Below, piece after piece: positions 9,274-16,914 of a stretch of 41,262 nt of DNA. Within the stretch, counting starts at the first letter, position 1. The number at the start of each line of letters is the position of its first letter. Both the position numbers and the translations under genes were made by a program. Source of the DNA: DASRRB01 sp036732755 (lineage in GTDB: Bacteria > Planctomycetota > B15-G4 > SIAN01); contig DAINBU010000036.1 of the NCBI GenBank assembly GCA_036732755.1, positions 1 through 41,262 of the forward strand, read 5' to 3'. The notes beneath the pieces were generated by a model that was given only the letters and a program-made list of their open reading frames with translations, was not told the DNA's origin and ran no database searches.

Positions 9274-10235
9274 ACCGGGCCGTGCTCTGCTGCATCGGGG
9301 CGAACGTCGTCGCGGGCACCACCTTCGTCGTCATGCGCCGCGCGCCGGGCGGGCTGCCCGACGTGACCTTCACCTTCTTCCGCATGGCGCTCGCGACGCT
9401 GCTCTTCTTCGCGTGGGTGGCGCGCAAGCGCGAAGCGCGGACGCCCTTCTCCGCGCACGACCGGCTGCTCGCGCTCTGCGTCGCGCTGCCCGGCTGCGCG
9501 ATGCCGCTGCTGCTCGGCCTGCGCGGCGTCGCGCTGTCGACGCCGGGGAACGCGTCGATCCTCGCGCTGCTCGAGCCGATCGCGATCGTGCCGCTCTCGT
9601 TCCTCTTCCTCGGCGAGCGCTCGCCGCGGGTGCGGCTCATCGGCCTCGTGCTCGGGCTCGCGGGCGCCGCGCTGGTCGTCACGGCCGAGGTGGGCAGCGG
9701 CGACCTCGCCTCGAAGACCCATCTCTCGGGCAACCTGATCCTCGCGCTGCAGGGCGTGTTCTGGGCGATCTTCACGGTCGCAGCGAAGCCGCTGCTCGCG
9801 CGCCACTCGGCGCTGCGGGTCAGCGCCTGGATCACGCTGCTCGGCACGCTGGCGTGCGGCGCCGTCGCCCCGCTCGAGTGGACGTCGCTGCGGCCCGCGT
9901 CGCTGGCCGGCTTCGCGCACCTGCTCGGCGTCGTCGACGCGCCGGAGGCGACGACCTTCGCGGCGGCGTTCGTGGCCTCCCTGCCGGCGATGGCCTTCCT
10001 CGCGCTCTTCGGCAGCTTCCTCTCGGTCCTGCTCTGGAACGCAGGGCTGCAGGGCGTCGACGCCACGAAGATGGCGGTCTACATCTTCCTGCAGCCGGCG
10101 GTCGGCCTCGTGCTCGACGCGGCGTGCTTCGGCGAGACGCCGGCGCCGCGCGCCTGGCTCGGGTTCGCGGCGATCCTGGTCGCCGTGCTGCTCGTCTCGC
10201 GCGAGCCGGCGCCCGCCGCCGCGCCCGTCAGCTGA
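9270..10235 (+). CDS. EamA/DMT-family transporter
   Basis: The 321-residue protein is almost entirely hydrophobic, with about ten membrane segments in two homologous EamA halves. Half-repeat motifs are visible: FRMALATLLFFAW in the first, and NAGLQGVDATKMAVYIFLQP in the second, followed by EIP-like spacing and a last helix. The family exports small metabolites or amino acids across the inner membrane; the substrate cannot be told here. The GTG start overlaps the protease stop as GTGA. The end overlaps the convergent peroxiredoxin-like gene by 8 bp, so no terminator fits between them. Confidence 0.88.
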   Translation: MNRAVLCCIGANVVAGTTFVVMRRAPGGLPDVTFTFFRMALATLLFFAWVARKREARTPFSAHDRLLALCVALPGCAMPLLLGLRGVALSTPGNASILALLEPIAIVPLSFLFLGERSPRVRLIGLVLGLAGAALVVTAEVGSGDLASKTHLSGNLILALQGVFWAIFTVAAKPLLARHSALRVSAWITLLGTLACGAVAPLEWTSLRPASLAGFAHLLGVVDAPEATTFAAAFVASLPAMAFLALFGSFLSVLLWNAGLQGVDATKMAVYIFLQPAVGLVLDAACFGETPAPRAWLGFAAILVAVLLVSREPAPAAAPVS

Positions 10236-10683
10236 GGCCGGAGCGCGCCAGCCATTCGCGCAGCAGCGCGAGCGGCCGCGGGAAGCCGATCGGGTGGACG
10301 GCGCCCGCGACGACGCGGCGGTCGGGCGCGAGCAGGAAGGTCGCGCGCTCGCAGATCCCCTCGCGCCGCGCGACGCCGAACGCCGCCGCGAGCGCGAGCC
10401 GAGGGTCGGAGACGTGGGTGAGCGCGCCCGCGTCGAGGTCGCGCAGGAAGCGGCGCCCGTGCTCCGCCGCGTCGACGCTGACGACGAGCAGCGGACGGCG
10501 CGGCGCGCCGACCTCGGCCGCGGCGCGCGCGAGCTGCCGGACGTCCTCGCCGCAGACCGGCGCGTATGCGAGCGGCAGGAAGCAGACGAACGCGCCGGCC
10601 GCGCGCGCCGCCTGCGCGACCGCGTCGTCGAGCGGGAGCTCCGGCGCGATCGCGCCGGCCCCGAGCGGAGCGTTCGCCGTCAC
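10228..10683 (-). CDS. peroxiredoxin-like (AhpC/TSA) protein
   Basis: The 151-residue protein has the thioredoxin-like peroxiredoxin fold. It starts with GAIAPELPLDD and has the active loop CFLPLAYAPVCGEDV, with the likely peroxidatic Cys at residue 44. The usual Pro-x3-Thr/Ser-x2-Cys is present except that Ala stands for Thr/Ser. A further Cys occurs in REGICERATFLL, before the conserved xTFL(I)xxDxxVV strand. The changed loop could weaken peroxidase activity or point to a disulfide role. The GTG start overlaps the galactokinase-like stop (GTGA), so the two are cotranscribed. No functional link between them is evident. Confidence 0.75.
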   Translation of the reverse strand: MTANAPLGAGAIAPELPLDDAVAQAARAAGAFVCFLPLAYAPVCGEDVRQLARAAAEVGAPRRPLLVVSVDAAEHGRRFLRDLDAGALTHVSDPRLALAAAFGVARREGICERATFLLAPDRRVVAGAVHPIGFPRPLALLREWLARSGLS

Positions 10684-11858
10684 GCGTCGGCCACTTCGAG
10701 CGGCGCGCCGCCGAAGCCGATCGGGTGGACCGCGGGCGACAAGCCGAAGCGGCGCGCGAAGCCCTCGACGACGTGCGCCTGGAAGGACTCCTCGCAGCCG
10801 CGCCGGACCACCGCGAGCGCGCAGCCGCCGAAGCCGGCACCGGTGAGGCGCGCGCCGTAGCAGTCGGGGTGGTCGACCGAGAGCTCGTGCAGCGCGTCGA
10901 GGCGGTCGGTCGAGACCTCGTAGAGGTGGCGCGACGACTGGTGCGACTGCCCCATGAGCGAGCCGAACTCGAGGAGCTCGCCGGCCGCGAGCAGGGCGCG
11001 CGCGCGCTGCACGCGGGCCACCTCGCCGACGACGTGGCGCGCGCGCTTCCACTCGACGTCGGTGAGGTCGCCGCGCGCCGCCTCGAGCTGCGCCGACGTC
11101 ACGTCGCGCAGGCAGGTCGCGCCGGGCGCGGTGCGGCGGATCTTCGCGAGCGCCCCCGTCGACTCGTCGACGCGCCGGTTGAAGCTGCCGCCCGCGAGCT
11201 CGCGCCGCGTCATCGAGTCGAGCATCATGAACGACATGCGCTCCGACGGGAGCGCGACGTAGTCGTGGCTCTGGTCCTTGCAGTCGAGCCAGAGCGCGTG
11301 GCCGGCGCGGCCGAGCGCGCTCGCGAACTGGTCCATGATCCCGCAGCGGACGCCGACGAAGCGCGTCTCGGCGCGGTGGGCGAGGCGGCCGCGCTCGAGC
11401 GGCGGGAGCGCGATCCCCTGCGTCTCGGCGATGGCGGTCGCGGTCGCGACCAGGATCGCGGCGCTCGACGACATCCCGGCGCCGGGCGGGACGGTCCCGC
11501 CGAACGCGAGGTCGAGCCCGCGCAGCCGCGCGCCCCCCTCCTCGAGCGTCACGCAGATCCCGAGCGGGTAGGCGGCGAAGCCCGCCGCCGCGGCGTTCGG
11601 CGGGGCGTCGAGGTCGAAGTCGTGCGCTCCGGGGAAGTCGAGCGAGACGGCGCGCAGCCGGCGGTCGGCGCGGACGCGGGCCGCGACGAAGACGCCGCGG
11701 TCGACGGCGACTGGGAGCACCGGACCGCCGTGGTAGTCGACGTGCGCGCCGAGCAGGTTGACGCGGCCGCTCGCGAAGAAGAGCCGCTCGGGCGGACCGC
11801 CGCCGCCGAAGCGTTCCCGGAAGAACTGGCGGACGCGTCGTCCCGTCGCGAGGTCCAT
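10680..11858 (-). CDS. GHMP sugar kinase, galactokinase family, altered sugar motif
   Basis: The 392-residue protein carries the three GHMP kinase motifs: GRVNLLGAHVDYHGG at 31-45, GGTVPPGAGMSSSAA at 120-134 for phosphate binding, and LTGAGFGGCALAVV near 357-370. The catalytic Asp176 sits in GIMDQF. Galactokinases read GRVNLIGEHTDYNGG in the first motif, and its Glu contacts the sugar. Here that Glu is Ala38, with Val and His at two further positions. As I recall, plant galacturonokinase also has Ala there (GAHIDHQGG). It phosphorylates C1 of a hexose or uronic acid. Galactokinase is the nearest name but galacturonate or another sugar is possible. It is coupled to the peroxiredoxin-like gene downstream. 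Confidence 0.85.
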   Translation of the reverse strand: MDLATGRRVRQFFRERFGGGGPPERLFFASGRVNLLGAHVDYHGGPVLPVAVDRGVFVAARVRADRRLRAVSLDFPGAHDFDLDAPPNAAAAGFAAYPLGICVTLEEGGARLRGLDLAFGGTVPPGAGMSSSAAILVATATAIAETQGIALPPLERGRLAHRAETRFVGVRCGIMDQFASALGRAGHALWLDCKDQSHDYVALPSERMSFMMLDSMTRRELAGGSFNRRVDESTGALAKIRRTAPGATCLRDVTSAQLEAARGDLTDVEWKRARHVVGEVARVQRARALLAAGELLEFGSLMGQSHQSSRHLYEVSTDRLDALHELSVDHPDCYGARLTGAGFGGCALAVVRRGCEESFQAHVVEGFARRFGLSPAVHPIGFGGAPLEVADA

Positions 11859-11901
11859 CGCGTCAGCATCGGCGGCGCGCGCGGGCCGATCAACTTTGAC
11901 T

Positions 11902-11930
11902 TTGACAAGCCGCGGGCGAGCGAATTAGCG
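11902..11930 (+). promoter_or_regulatory. candidate promoter for tRNA-His
   Basis: A perfect -35 box TTGACA (11902-11907) is followed after 17 bp by a weak -10 (TTAGCG, 11925-11930). The start would fall about 30 nt before tRNA-His. A second TTGACT sits directly in front. The tract is visibly AT-richer than its surroundings. Confidence 0.5.
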
Positions 11931-11966
11931 TGCCCGGTCCGGCGCAGGTCGCGAGGCGCCATCGGT

Positions 11967-12044
11967 GGTGGGTGTAGCTCAATCGGTTAGAGCACCAGAC
12001 TGTGACTCTGGGGGTTGCGGGTTCGATTCCCGTCACTCACCCCA
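11967..12044 (+). tRNA. tRNA-His (GTG anticodon)
   Basis: The acceptor stem GTGGGTG pairs with CACTCAC, the anticodon loop is CTGTGAC (anticodon GTG), the T arm is GCGGG-TTCGATT-CCCGT, and CCA is encoded. The discriminator base is C and the base before the acceptor stem is G, giving the extra G(-1):C73 pair that marks tRNA-His. That pair is included in the coordinates. Confidence 0.97.
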
Positions 12045-12117
12045 TTTCCCGATGGGCGCCGCGACCCAGTCCCCGACGGGCGTCGCAACGTTCCTTCGCC
12101 GCGACGGTCGCGCAGGC

Positions 12118-12145
12118 TTGCATGGAGTCCGCGGGGCAGTAACGT
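12118..12145 (+). promoter_or_regulatory. candidate promoter for tRNA-Arg
   Basis: TTGCAT (12118-12123), a 16-bp spacer and TAACGT (12140-12145) put a start point about ten bases before tRNA-Arg, so this tRNA may have its own promoter between its neighbours. Confidence 0.45.
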
Positions 12146-12162
12146 GCTCCGCTTCGTTTCGC

Positions 12163-12239
12163 GCGCCCGTAGCTCAACTGGATAGAGCATCGGGCTTCGA
12201 ACCCGAGGGTTGCAGGTTCGAGTCCTGCCGGGCGTACCA
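12163..12239 (+). tRNA. tRNA-Arg (TCG anticodon)
   Basis: The acceptor stem GCGCCCG pairs with CGGGCGT, the anticodon loop is CTTCGAA (anticodon TCG, reading CGA), the T arm is GCAGG-TTCGAGT-CCTGC, and CCA is encoded. The second tRNA of a three-gene cluster. Confidence 0.97.
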
Positions 12240-12370
12240 CTTCGTTCCGCGCTTGGACGTGCAGCGGGCGGAAGCCATTGGGTGCGATCGGCGGCGCGCG
12301 TGATCGATCCAGACCGACAGGACCGCGACCCGCCGACGACACCCGACCCACGACCCTCCGAGATTCGCGC

Positions 12371-12446
12371 GCCCGCGTAGCTCAGTTGGTAGAGCAGTTG
12401 ATTCTTAATCAACGGGCCCTAGGTTCGAGTCCTAGCGCGGGCACCA
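12371..12446 (+). tRNA. tRNA-Lys (CTT anticodon)
   Basis: The acceptor stem GCCCGCG pairs with CGCGGGC, the anticodon loop is TTCTTAA (anticodon CTT, reading AAG), the T arm is CTAGG-TTCGAGT-CCTAG, and CCA is encoded. The open frame running over it belongs to the following lipoprotein gene, whose true start lies after the tRNA. Confidence 0.97.
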
Positions 12447-12584
12447 CCCTCTCCTCCGCCGATGCGCCCAGCGCGGGCGACGCTACTACCTGCGCGCTCC
12501 TCCCGGGCCAGGCGCCCTCCTCCCCCGATCTTCACCGTAGTCGTCTCCGGACCGGGCCCGTCCGCGCGATCGCAGTTCGTTCCC

Positions 12585-12589
12585 AGGAG
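12585..12589 (+). promoter_or_regulatory. ribosome binding site that sets a TTG start
   Basis: AGGAG lies nine bases before TTG at 12599. It favours that codon over upstream starts in the same frame, which would translate through tRNA-Lys. The choice also leaves a clean lipoprotein signal peptide. Confidence 0.7.
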
Positions 12590-12598
12590 TACCGACCC

Positions 12599-13936
12599 TT
12601 GCAGTCAGCGCGTCTTCTCGCGGCCGTCGTCGTTCTCACCGCAGCGATCGGCTGCAACCGCTCGGGCACCCAGGCCGGCGTCCATGGCGTCGCCACGATC
12701 TCGGGAATGGTCTCCGACCCCGCGCGCCAGCAGATCTACCTCGCCGACGCGTCGGCGGGCCGGATCCTGGTCTTCTCCGCCTCGGACGGACACCTCGTGC
12801 GTCAGGTCGCGGTCGGCACCTCCATCGGCGGCATCGCCGTCGACCACTGCATGGAGCGGCTCTTCGTCGCGGTGACGGGTGCGAACCGGATCGACGTCTA
12901 CGACTGCGACACGTTCACGCGCGTCGGCGTCCGCAAGATCGGCGCGCCGCTCTACGCGCTCACGGCCGTCGGCGACCGCATCGCGCTGGTCGCGTCGACC
13001 GGCCTCTTCCTGTTCGACCCCGCCACGGGCGTCCTCCAGGAGATCCGCGACGAGATCTCGACCGATGCGCTCCTCGCGAGCGACCGCGAAGCCGAAGCGC
13101 TCTGGATCGCCGACTCCGTCGAGGGCGCGACCGCGATCTCGCGCATCGACCTGGCGCAGTCGAACTTCCCCGAGCTGGAGTCGCCGGCGGAAGACCTTCC
13201 CGGGACACCGGTCGGCATCTCGCTCTCGTACGCGGGTGACCGCCTCTTCGTCGCCGCGACCGGTTCGGGCGGCGTCCATGTGCTCGATGCGGGCTCCCTC
13301 GTGCTCGACGAGATCGTGCCGAACCAGGGGGAGCTCGCGGAAGCGGGCGCCGGCCTCTCCGCCTTCTGCGTCAATCCGACCTCGACGCGCCTGTACTTCT
13401 CGCGCGGCGACACGGTGATCGAGAGCGTGAACCTCGACCTGCACGCGCCCGGCGCGACGCACGAGGCGGACCTCGACGTCGCGGCCCGCGGCCTCGCCAT
13501 CGGCGCCAATGCCCTCACCCTGTTCTGCCACGAGAGCGACCGCAGCGTGCGCTCCTACCAGCTCTTCGACGTGCAGCTGAACGGCCCCGGCGCGGTGCGC
13601 CAGCAGCGGACCTACACGGCGTCGCTCGAAGGGGCGCCCAACGCCGCCTGGTTTCTCTTCGCGAGCGGCGACCCGGGCTACATCTACCTCGATCCGCCGA
13701 CGTCCGTCGACCCGCGCTTCTTCGATCTCGCGCTCGGCGCGGGCTTCCGCGTGGTCGGCTTCGGGAACCTCGGCCCGTCGGGTCTCGCCACGGTCACCGG
13801 CAAGATCCCGGACGGTTTCACGGAAGAGGCGACGGTGATCCTGCAGGCGGCGGTCCTGCAGCAGCCCGGCCGCATCTTCGCCGAGGTCAGCAATCCGCTG
13901 GTGACGCGCTTCCTGGACGCCGACTGCTCGAAGTGA
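12599..13936 (+). CDS. beta-propeller lipoprotein (YVTN/SMP-30-like)
   Basis: From the TTG start the 445-residue protein begins with a lipoprotein signal peptide ending in the lipobox TAAIGC, so it should be lipid-anchored outside the inner membrane. The body is a series of propeller strands of the type IYLADASAGRILVFSASDG, LFVAVTGANRIDVYDCDTF and LFVAATGSGGVHVLDAG, roughly seven blades over residues 30-330. The last 100 residues form a separate small beta module (TYTASLEGAPNAAWFLFASG ... ATVILQAAVL). Modules like this occur, as I recall, at the ends of many secreted planctomycete proteins, and one may also be present in the beta-helix protein at 15340. The substrate or partner is unknown. 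It is monocistronic, with a terminator behind it. Confidence 0.8.
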   Translation: MQSARLLAAVVVLTAAIGCNRSGTQAGVHGVATISGMVSDPARQQIYLADASAGRILVFSASDGHLVRQVAVGTSIGGIAVDHCMERLFVAVTGANRIDVYDCDTFTRVGVRKIGAPLYALTAVGDRIALVASTGLFLFDPATGVLQEIRDEISTDALLASDREAEALWIADSVEGATAISRIDLAQSNFPELESPAEDLPGTPVGISLSYAGDRLFVAATGSGGVHVLDAGSLVLDEIVPNQGELAEAGAGLSAFCVNPTSTRLYFSRGDTVIESVNLDLHAPGATHEADLDVAARGLAIGANALTLFCHESDRSVRSYQLFDVQLNGPGAVRQQRTYTASLEGAPNAAWFLFASGDPGYIYLDPPTSVDPRFFDLALGAGFRVVGFGNLGPSGLATVTGKIPDGFTEEATVILQAAVLQQPGRIFAEVSNPLVTRFLDADCSK

Positions 13937-13995
13937 CGGTCGCAGACGCGTCGCCTGCACGACGCACGCGCCGCTGCACACGCGAGGCGCTGCAG

Positions 13996-14024
13996 GCGCA
14001 GCGCTGTACGCTGCGCTGGTTTTT
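13996..14024 (+). terminator. intrinsic terminator after the lipoprotein gene
   Basis: GCGCAGCG and CGCTGCGC form an 8-bp stem with loop CTGTA, followed after three bases by TTTTT. It ends 17 bp before the tRNA-Leu 5' end at the left edge of the mobile element. Confidence 0.8.
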
Positions 14025-14041
14025 CGCAGAATGCGCCGCGC

Positions 14042-14087
14042 GCGAGGATGGCGGAACTGGCAGACGCGCCGGGCTTAGAATCCGGTG
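14042..14087 (+). repeat. attL: 5' half of tRNA-Leu, orphaned
   Basis: This copy starts at the tRNA-Leu acceptor 5' base and ends after the anticodon stem (...TAGAATCCGGTG). It is identical over 46 bp to 23510-23555. The base before each copy differs, and so does the sequence after, so the identity ends exactly here. The original host leader lies to its left, so this is the remnant of the original 5' half. Confidence 0.95.
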
Positions 14088-14290
14088 TCCGCTCTGGGGA
14101 AACGGCCGAGACTGCTAACAGTTCCGCACGCCGGGACGAGGCGCCCCCGGGGACGTCGAAGGTCGTGTGCACCGACGCGCACCGACCGACAGACGCCGGG
14201 TTGCGCGAAGTGGTCGACTGCTGGCCGACGCTGCCGGAGGCAATGCGCGCGGCGATCGTGGCCCTCGTGATCGCGAGCCGGCCAGCATGA
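14048..14290 (+). other. detached C-terminal tail of the integrase (excised-form frame)
   Basis: This 80-codon frame begins inside attL and runs into the element. Its first 13 residues (MAELADAPGLESG) are the att core read in the same frame as residues 437-449 of the integrase at the right end. If the ends join in a circle, the integrase frame therefore continues without a break into this segment and would give a protein of about 516 residues. Its end, CWPTLPEAMRAAIVALV, resembles a WPxLPE tail that I recall from planctomycete integrases, though I could not check this. It has no convincing start of its own. It supports the view that integration cuts the integrase reading frame. Confidence 0.6.
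14111..14121 (+). repeat. candidate integrase arm site, left
   Basis: ACTGCTAACAG lies 24 bp inside attL and recurs in the same orientation at 23375-23385. Similarity extends for about another ten bases (GCACGC). Repeats placed inside both ends of an element suit arm-type integrase or excisionase sites. Confidence 0.5.
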
Positions 14291-14723
14291 GCGGCTCGGA
14301 GCTGGCCGCGTCGTCGTGCGAGGCGCGACGGTTCCTGCCGTTTCAGATCGCGCCCCCATTCCGCAGGTCGAGTTGCGTGTCGTGGCAGCGACTCGTCAGA
14401 GTGTCGCCAGCGATGCGCCGACCCGTGCGGCCGACCGTCGGCACGGCTTCGACGTGGCGACCGTCGGTGCATGGATCGCGAGCACTCCACCCCCACCGGG
14501 GGTCCCCCTATCCGTAGCATCTTGGGAGCCCGCTCGATCTCCTGCGCTTACCTCCTACCGACCTCGGCGCGCGCGACCAGCTACGGGTTTTCTAGAGGGA
14601 GCGGTTGCTCTAGATCGCGAGCAAGTCGACCGCTGCCGAACCGTGGTCGATTCCTTTCCGTGGTCGCTCGCGAGGGGGAATTAGGGGGTGTCGTACGGTA
14701 GTAGTGCAGCCGGGGAGGCACCC
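14291..14723 (+). other. left-end non-coding region of the element
   Basis: No convincing gene is visible here. The tract holds a GC-rich hairpin (ACCCCC-ACC-GGGGGT at 14489-14503), a pair of overlapping inverted repeats at 14591-14633, and two copies of CCGTGGTCG at 14641-14649 and 14658-14666 (17-bp period). It ends with GGGGAGG, the ribosome site of the PC4-like gene. Regulation or a replication/transfer origin are possible. Confidence 0.5.
14591..14633 (+). repeat. two mutually exclusive hairpins
   Basis: Hairpin 1 pairs TCTAGAG (14591-14597) with CTCTAGA (14608-14614). Hairpin 2 pairs TTGCTC (14605-14610) with GAGCAA (14619-14624) and can extend through GCGG with CCGC (14630-14633). CTC at 14608-14610 is used by both, so only one can form. 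This is the geometry of an attenuator or of a folded origin. Confidence 0.55.
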
Positions 14724-15107
14724 GTGGCCGACGAACTTCTCGCTCAGCTTCGATCTGTCCTCGCCGCTCATCCGCTCGGCGCCGATGCCATCGCGACCAA
14801 CGATCGCTCCCCCGAACAGGTCCAGGAGTGCGGCGAAACCATCCTCCGCGTCCGGCGACACGGCAAGCGCGAGGAGCTTCGAGTCGTCTCCGACGAGTTC
14901 TGCGGGAAGCGGTTCGCCACGGTCCGAGTCTGGTTCCGCGACCCCGAGGATCGGGACGCGTACCTACCGACGGGGCGAGGAGTGACGGTGCGACGCCGCG
15001 AGCTGCCCGCCGTGCCCGCCGCGCTGCATGAGATCGCATCGCGCCTCGGCGTCGATGTCGGGGAACGCAGCCAGACGGAATCCGGCAAAGGCAGCTCTCC
15101 GGCGTGA
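14724..15107 (+). CDS. PC4-like (transcriptional coactivator p15) single-strand binding protein
   Basis: The GTG start is set by GGGGAGG five bases upstream; an ATG 36 bases earlier has no ribosome site. The 127-residue product has a central segment matching the PC4 fold: ELRVVSDEFCGKRFATVRVWF, then a turn, then LPTGRGVTVRRRELP and a helix VPAALHEIASRLG. This fits the PC4 pattern of beta strands with FxGxxxxxIR, a PTxxGI strand and a closing helix. PC4-like proteins bind single-stranded or melted DNA and occur in phages and mobile elements, where they serve replication or transcription. The 20-residue Ser/Gly-rich tail is unconserved. It is the first gene at the left end of the element. Confidence 0.65.
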   Translation: MADELLAQLRSVLAAHPLGADAIATNDRSPEQVQECGETILRVRRHGKREELRVVSDEFCGKRFATVRVWFRDPEDRDAYLPTGRGVTVRRRELPAVPAALHEIASRLGVDVGERSQTESGKGSSPA

Positions 15108-15339
15108 ACTGGCGCCCACCCCTCACCGGGGTGCCAGGGAGGGGGGAATCGCGCGAACGCGGGAATCGATGGGCCCCAGCGCGCGCATCGGACCCGGACG
15201 GGGGACCCCGGGGGAATCGAGCGGGCGGGGGGGTCGAAGGACCCGAGCGCGTCCACAAGCGCTCAGAGTCGGTGGGGCTGGTCGATCTCGCGCCGCCGTG
15301 CAATGCTCTGCACCCTCTCGCAACTTGAAGGGGGAAGAC

Positions 15340-16914
15340 ATGCGCGCCATCGTCTCGCGCCCGCTCGTCGTCGTGCTCCTCGCCGTGTCCGCGCCATGCG
15401 CGAGCGCCAGCGACATCCACGTCCCCGCCGACTACCCAACCATCCAGGCGGCGATCGACGCTGCCGTTGCTGGCGACGTGGTCCTCGTCTCGCCCGGCAC
15501 CTACTTCGAGCACTTGGACTTCAAGGGGAAGGCGATCACGGTGCAGAGCACGGATGGGGCTGCTGTTACCACGATCGACGGGACACTGACCGGAAGCTGT
15601 GTCCGATTCGTCAGCGGCGAGGGAAACGACTCCATCCTTCGATCGTTCACTCTGACCGACGGCGGAGTGCCGGGATACACCGGTCACCGCGGCGGCGGCG
15701 TCGACATTCAGTACGCTTCACCGACTGTCGAAGAGAACGTCATCGTCTGGAACACGGCGCAAAACGGTGGCGGGATCAGCAACGTCTACTCCAACGCCGT
15801 GATTCAGCGCAACGTCATCGCGTTCAATCACGGCACCGGGCAAGGCGGAGGTATCTGCGTTGACACCGGTTCGGCTCCGCTCATCGCTAACAACGTGATC
15901 TATGGCAACCTGGCCGATGGGGGCGGCGGCGGAATCCATGCGTTCAACTCGACTCCTCTGATCGTCAATTCGACGGTGTCGGGAAACTCGAGTCCGGCGG
16001 TCTTCTGTGCAGGGGGAGCGGTCGCTGGCGCCTGGAACTCCATCGTATGGGGGAACACCGGAACCCAGATCTCCGTCGATAGGAGCAGTTCGTTCAACGC
16101 GACGTCTTGCGACGTTCAGGGCGGGTGGAACGGAACCGGCAACTTCGATGCGGACCCGCTCTTCGTCGACCCGCCCAGCAGTGACTATCACCTCGGACCG
16201 GGATCACTGTGCATCGACGCTGGCGACAACTCTGCACCTAGCCTTCCAGCAACCGACATCGACGGCGACCCGCGGATCCTCGGACCGGCAGTCGATGTCG
16301 GCGCTGACGAGTTCAAGCCCCCGCTGGTCGTCTCCAGCATCACTCCGAATCGGATGCGGTACGACGGCTTCCAGAGCGTCTCGATCGTCGGGTCGGGCTA
16401 TTCGCTCGGCGCTTGGACAATAGTCCTCTTCGGGCAAACTCCGGCCGCGAACGTCGTCGTCATCGACGACCAGAACATCGCCTGCGACGCACCCAGCGGC
16501 GAACCCGGACCCATCGACATCACCGTGAGCAACGACCTCGGGGATGGGGTCCTTTCAAACGGGTTCACCTACACGCCGGCCACCATCCTCGAAGGCACCT
16601 TCACGCCCGGTGGCAGCGTCACGGTCAACTACCTCTGCGACCCTCTCGACGGCATCTTCGCCATCTACGGACTGCCGCCAGAGCAGAGCATCCCGACCCC
16701 GCCCTTCCACGGCGACCTCTGCATCCTGCCCTTCAACTTCCTGACGTACATCCCGTCCTGGCCGTTCGACGTGATGAGCTTCACGAACAGCATCCCGAAC
16801 GACCCCTCGCTCTCGGGCGTCGATGTCCTGCTCCAGGCCCTAGTCGGTCCGAAGCTGACCACCCCGCCCAAGGACGGCGCGTGGACGAACTGCGCGGTGC
16901 TCTCGATCCACTAG
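15340..16914 (+). CDS. secreted right-handed beta-helix protein with IPT-like domain, likely cargo
   Basis: The ATG follows AAGGGGGA and opens a Sec signal peptide (MRAIVSRPLVVVLLAVSAPCASAS). The 524-residue protein then has HVPADYPTIQAAIDAAVAGD, the common start of right-handed beta-helices, and many PbH1 coils with GGGI steps (GHRGGGVDI, NGGGISN, GQGGGICVD, GGGGGIHAF) to about residue 250. An IPT/TIG-like domain follows near 325-400 (SSITPNRMRYDGFQSVSIVG). Residues 400-524 form a beta module. It should act outside the cell, perhaps binding or cutting polysaccharide, but no catalytic site can be named. Its base composition is visibly less GC-rich than the host genes. As a secreted protein on a small element it is probable cargo. 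Confidence 0.82.
   Translation: MRAIVSRPLVVVLLAVSAPCASASDIHVPADYPTIQAAIDAAVAGDVVLVSPGTYFEHLDFKGKAITVQSTDGAAVTTIDGTLTGSCVRFVSGEGNDSILRSFTLTDGGVPGYTGHRGGGVDIQYASPTVEENVIVWNTAQNGGGISNVYSNAVIQRNVIAFNHGTGQGGGICVDTGSAPLIANNVIYGNLADGGGGGIHAFNSTPLIVNSTVSGNSSPAVFCAGGAVAGAWNSIVWGNTGTQISVDRSSSFNATSCDVQGGWNGTGNFDADPLFVDPPSSDYHLGPGSLCIDAGDNSAPSLPATDIDGDPRILGPAVDVGADEFKPPLVVSSITPNRMRYDGFQSVSIVGSGYSLGAWTIVLFGQTPAANVVVIDDQNIACDAPSGEPGPIDITVSNDLGDGVLSNGFTYTPATILEGTFTPGGSVTVNYLCDPLDGIFAIYGLPPEQSIPTPPFHGDLCILPFNFLTYIPSWPFDVMSFTNSIPNDPSLSGVDVLLQALVGPKLTTPPKDGAWTNCAVLSIH

Noticed and set aside
12278..12598. An extended N-terminus for the lipoprotein gene starting at 12278.
   Set aside because: It would translate through tRNA-Lys. 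A ribosome site and a lipoprotein signal peptide both point to the TTG at 12599.
13684..14520. A 278-codon minus-strand frame across attL.
   Set aside because: It runs opposite the lipoprotein, the terminator and the tRNA fragment, with Arg/Ser-rich sequence and no domain.
14291..14723. Small frames in the left non-coding end of the element, such as 14316-14684.
   Set aside because: They lack ribosome sites and overlap inverted and direct repeats. The composition does not look coding.
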